A DNA stretch of 64,000 nucleotides from NCBI GenBank assembly GCA_963824595.1, contig CAWGPY010000002.1, forward strand, positions 434,001 to 498,000, given 5' to 3'. How positions within the stretch are numbered: position 1 is the stretch's first letter; every line of letters starts with the position of its first letter. The notes beneath the pieces are model-generated. The model searched no databases. It saw only the letters and a program-made list of their open reading frames with translations, and was not told where the DNA came from. Origin of the DNA: Cybelea sp963824595. GTDB taxonomy: Bacteria; Vulcanimicrobiota; Vulcanimicrobiia; Vulcanimicrobiales; Vulcanimicrobiaceae. Positions 61,741-64,000 of this stretch are shown in pieces. Made by a program: the position numbers and the translations under genes.

Positions 61741-64000
61741 ATGACGATCAAATGGTTTACGAGCGCGGTCTCGGGGTTCGCCCTGGTCGCGGTCACTTTC
61801 ACGAGCGCATTTCCGGCGACGGCGGCCGAGCAAGCACCGGACAAGAACGGACCCGGCGTAGCCCGGGTCAGCATCCTCCAGGGTTCGGCGGTGGTCCAGC
61901 GGGGCGACGGCGACAAGCAGGTCGCGGCCGCCGTGAACGCGCCGCTGCTCCCCGGCGATTATATCTCGACCGGCGCGACGTCGCGGGCCGAGGTGCAGCT
62001 GGACGGCTATACGGCCGTGCGTCTGGGCGGCAACGTGCAGGCGCGCATCATCGCCAACGATCGGAACAACCGCAGCCTGCAGGTTGCCGACGGGACGATC
62101 GAGCTGGGCGTCGTGCACGACGGCGACGCGGTGTCGGTCGAGACGCCGTCGGTCACCGTCCGCTCCGGCCAGACGGGCGACTATCGGATCTCGGTGGGCA
62201 AAGACGGCTCGACGTGGATCACCACGCGCCGCGGTACCGCCGAGGTCGTAACGCCGCAGCGGACCTACTCGCTTGAGTCCGGGCGAACGCTCGTTGCTCG
62301 CGGGTCGGCATCGGATCCGTCCATCACGTACACGACGGAAGTGGGCTACGACTCGTTCGACGACTTCAACGCCAAGCGCGACCAGACGATGGTCGCGGCT
62401 ATTGACGACAACCCGCATCTCAATCCGGACATCGCCGGCTACGACAATCTCAGCCAGTATGGCCAATGGCAAGACGTGTCGGGCTACGGGAATGCCTGGG
62501 TGCCCAACCAGAGCGCGAACTGGTCGCCGTATAGCGACGGTTCGTGGACGTGGGGCGGCGGCTACGGTTGGACGTGGGTCGGCAGCGAGCCGTGGGGCTG
62601 GGCTCCCTATCACTACGGACGCTGGTTCTACGCCAACGGCTACGGCTGGGCGTGGTATCCCCCGCCGTACGGCGCCTATTCCGCGTGGTCGCCCGCGCTG
62701 GTCGGATTCTTCGGATTCGGCGGCATCGGCGTCTCGGTCGGGTTCGGCTATCCGTACATCGGCTGGTATCCGCTCGCACCCTACGACTCGTTCTATCCGT
62801 GGTATCCGGGCTGGGCCTGGACCGGCTTCGGTTGGGGCTGGCCGGGGTACGGCTGGGGCGGCTGCTGCGGCTGGGGAACGCGCGTCGTCAACATCACGAA
62901 CATCAAAAACGTCTATCGCAACTTCCCGCACGGCGGCGTGCACGGCACGACCGTGGGGAACTTCCGCCACGGCACGATCCACGGCAACACCTTCACGGTG
63001 AATCAGCACAACATCGGCTCGCACGTCGGGATGATTCACGGCGCCGTGCCGGTGACGCCGACCCGCGAGAACCTCGGCTTCGGCGCGCGCGGCACGCGCG
63101 CGCCGGTCACGTTCTCGAAGGCCTTCGATTCGCCGCGATTCGCGTCGAACCGCGCGCTGACGGCCCGCACGCCGTTCGCCGACCAGCAGCGCGCGGTCTC
63201 GCGCGCCATCACCGGCAGCCACGAGGCCGCACCGGTCAGCCGCGGCAACGGTAACGGTTCGCTCAACGGCGCCCGTAACGGTAACGGCTCGCTCAACGGC
63301 GGGCAACAGGCACGCCACGTTGACGCGCCGGTCACGCACGGACTCTCCGACTCGTGGCAGCGCTTCGATCAGAACCGCGGTATCGAACAGGGCCGCGGCG
63401 TCCAAGGACGCGACAACAACACGATCGCACCGCGCTCCGGACGCGTTGATTCGACGGCTCCGCGCACGCAGTCGAATGCTCCGCGAACCGAATCCGGCTC
63501 GCAGCGGGGACTCTCCGACTCGTGGAGCCGGTTCTCGCACGACCGTGGCGGCGCGTCGGTCCCGGTGACCTACGGAAATCGCGATTCGTACGGCGGCTCG
63601 GTGCCGCGCACGTATGGCAACTCCTCGGGCAACGCTTCTGGCCGCAACCCCTACGCCGGCTCGGCATCGCGCGACTCGTACGGTAACTCGGCGCCGCGTA
63701 CGTACGGACGCGTGCAGGGACGCAACCCGTACGCCAACTCAGCGCCGCGTACGTACGGAAGCGCGCAGGGGCGCAACCCGTACGGCAGCTCGGCACCCCG
63801 CACGTACGGCAACTCCTCCTCGCGCAATCCCTATGAGGGCTCGTACTCGCGTGGATCCGCACCGTCATACGGCGGCTACTCGCGTGGATCCGCACCGTCA
63901 TACGGCGGCTATTCGCGCGGCTCCGAGCCGTCGTATGGACGCGGCGGCGGCGGCAACGTGTCGGCTCCGCATCCGTCGGGTGGTGGCGGTGGCGGCGGCT
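61741..64000 (+). CDS. FecR-domain / DUF6600-type secreted protein (runs off window end)
   Basis: At least 753 residues are visible. A signal peptide (SAVSGFALVAVTFTSAFPAT) is followed by a FecR-like domain (VSILQGSAVVQRGDGDKQ, GDYISTGATSRAEVQLDGYT). A Trp/Tyr/Gly-rich stretch of the DUF6600 kind follows (YGWTWVGSEPWGWAPYHYG), then a long low-complexity tail with repeated NPY, SAPRTYG and SRGSAPSYGG units. It is probably a surface or envelope protein; function unknown. The start is supported by GAGAG and by a possible promoter TTGAAT (61708) and TATTGA (61730), which again sits just before the ATG. The 3' end is outside the window. Confidence 0.82.
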   Translation, partial: MTIKWFTSAVSGFALVAVTFTSAFPATAAEQAPDKNGPGVARVSILQGSAVVQRGDGDKQVAAAVNAPLLPGDYISTGATSRAEVQLDGYTAVRLGGNVQARIIANDRNNRSLQVADGTIELGVVHDGDAVSVETPSVTVRSGQTGDYRISVGKDGSTWITTRRGTAEVVTPQRTYSLESGRTLVARGSASDPSITYTTEVGYDSFDDFNAKRDQTMVAAIDDNPHLNPDIAGYDNLSQYGQWQDVSGYGNAWVPNQSANWSPYSDGSWTWGGGYGWTWVGSEPWGWAPYHYGRWFYANGYGWAWYPPPYGAYSAWSPALVGFFGFGGIGVSVGFGYPYIGWYPLAPYDSFYPWYPGWAWTGFGWGWPGYGWGGCCGWGTRVVNITNIKNVYRNFPHGGVHGTTVGNFRHGTIHGNTFTVNQHNIGSHVGMIHGAVPVTPTRENLGFGARGTRAPVTFSKAFDSPRFASNRALTARTPFADQQRAVSRAITGSHEAAPVSRGNGNGSLNGARNGNGSLNGGQQARHVDAPVTHGLSDSWQRFDQNRGIEQGRGVQGRDNNTIAPRSGRVDSTAPRTQSNAPRTESGSQRGLSDSWSRFSHDRGGASVPVTYGNRDSYGGSVPRTYGNSSGNASGRNPYAGSASRDSYGNSAPRTYGRVQGRNPYANSAPRTYGSAQGRNPYGSSAPRTYGNSSSRNPYEGSYSRGSAPSYGGYSRGSAPSYGGYSRGSEPSYGRGGGGNVSAPHPSGGGGGGG

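Overview
The window is GC-rich bacterial DNA, coding almost throughout, with many GTG starts and many 4-base ATGA/GTGA stop-start overlaps. The housekeeping core runs topA-trmFO-hslV-hslU, then def-fmt-rsmB, then two FHA genes, a PP2C-like gene and an ftsW/rodA gene. These orders are known from Firmicutes and Actinobacteria rather than Proteobacteria. A TonB-dependent receptor implies an outer membrane. This suits a diderm, non-proteobacterial soil lineage such as Eremiobacterota (WPS-2); that placement is inference only. No rRNA, tRNA, CRISPR array or transposase was seen.

Layout. 0-8 kb: a receptor, an Asp-box propeller, two divergent Rieske oxygenases, a sarcosine-oxidase-like flavoenzyme and a PaiB-type protein. 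8-16 kb: a propeller lipoprotein, a YtcJ-type amidohydrolase, an epoxide hydrolase, a TMEM175-like protein, a phosphoesterase and an APC permease. 15.6-20 kb: a CHAD gene split by an in-frame TAG, then GerMN protein, cell-wall amidase, murI and a PAP2-like protein. 20-25 kb: a broken propeller paralog, a Vgb-like lipoprotein, secG and oppD/oppF-type ATPases. 25-38 kb: a histone-like protein divergent from topA, the core genes above, and a cytochrome c. 38-43 kb: a metalloprotease-like protein, a lipoprotein, and a DUF885 peptidase plus MFS transporter lying between two copies of a ~146-bp inverted-repeat element. 43-52.5 kb: an ATPase-pbpC operon divergent from a large alpha-2-macroglobulin gene. 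52.5-64 kb: a frameshifted coiled-coil gene, a sedolisin-like protease, a peptide-binding lipoprotein, a three-gene beta-oxidation operon, a HiPIP and the start of a FecR/DUF6600-type protein.

The main unexplained structure is a dispersed palindromic repeat, typically CCCTTCGAC...GCTCAGGATGACAA, in at least nine places. Most copies are intergenic. Copies also sit in frame inside trmFO and inside the linker of the bifunctional FadB-like enzyme, read in the same frame to give PFD...AQDDK peptides. One copy forms the start region of the macroglobulin gene. Other notable signals are a 12-bp palindrome exactly between the divergent -35 boxes of the histone-like gene and topA, several promoters implying leaderless mRNAs, three genes whose coding signal extends past any ATG/GTG/TTG, and a PP2C-like protein that has lost its metal ligands.
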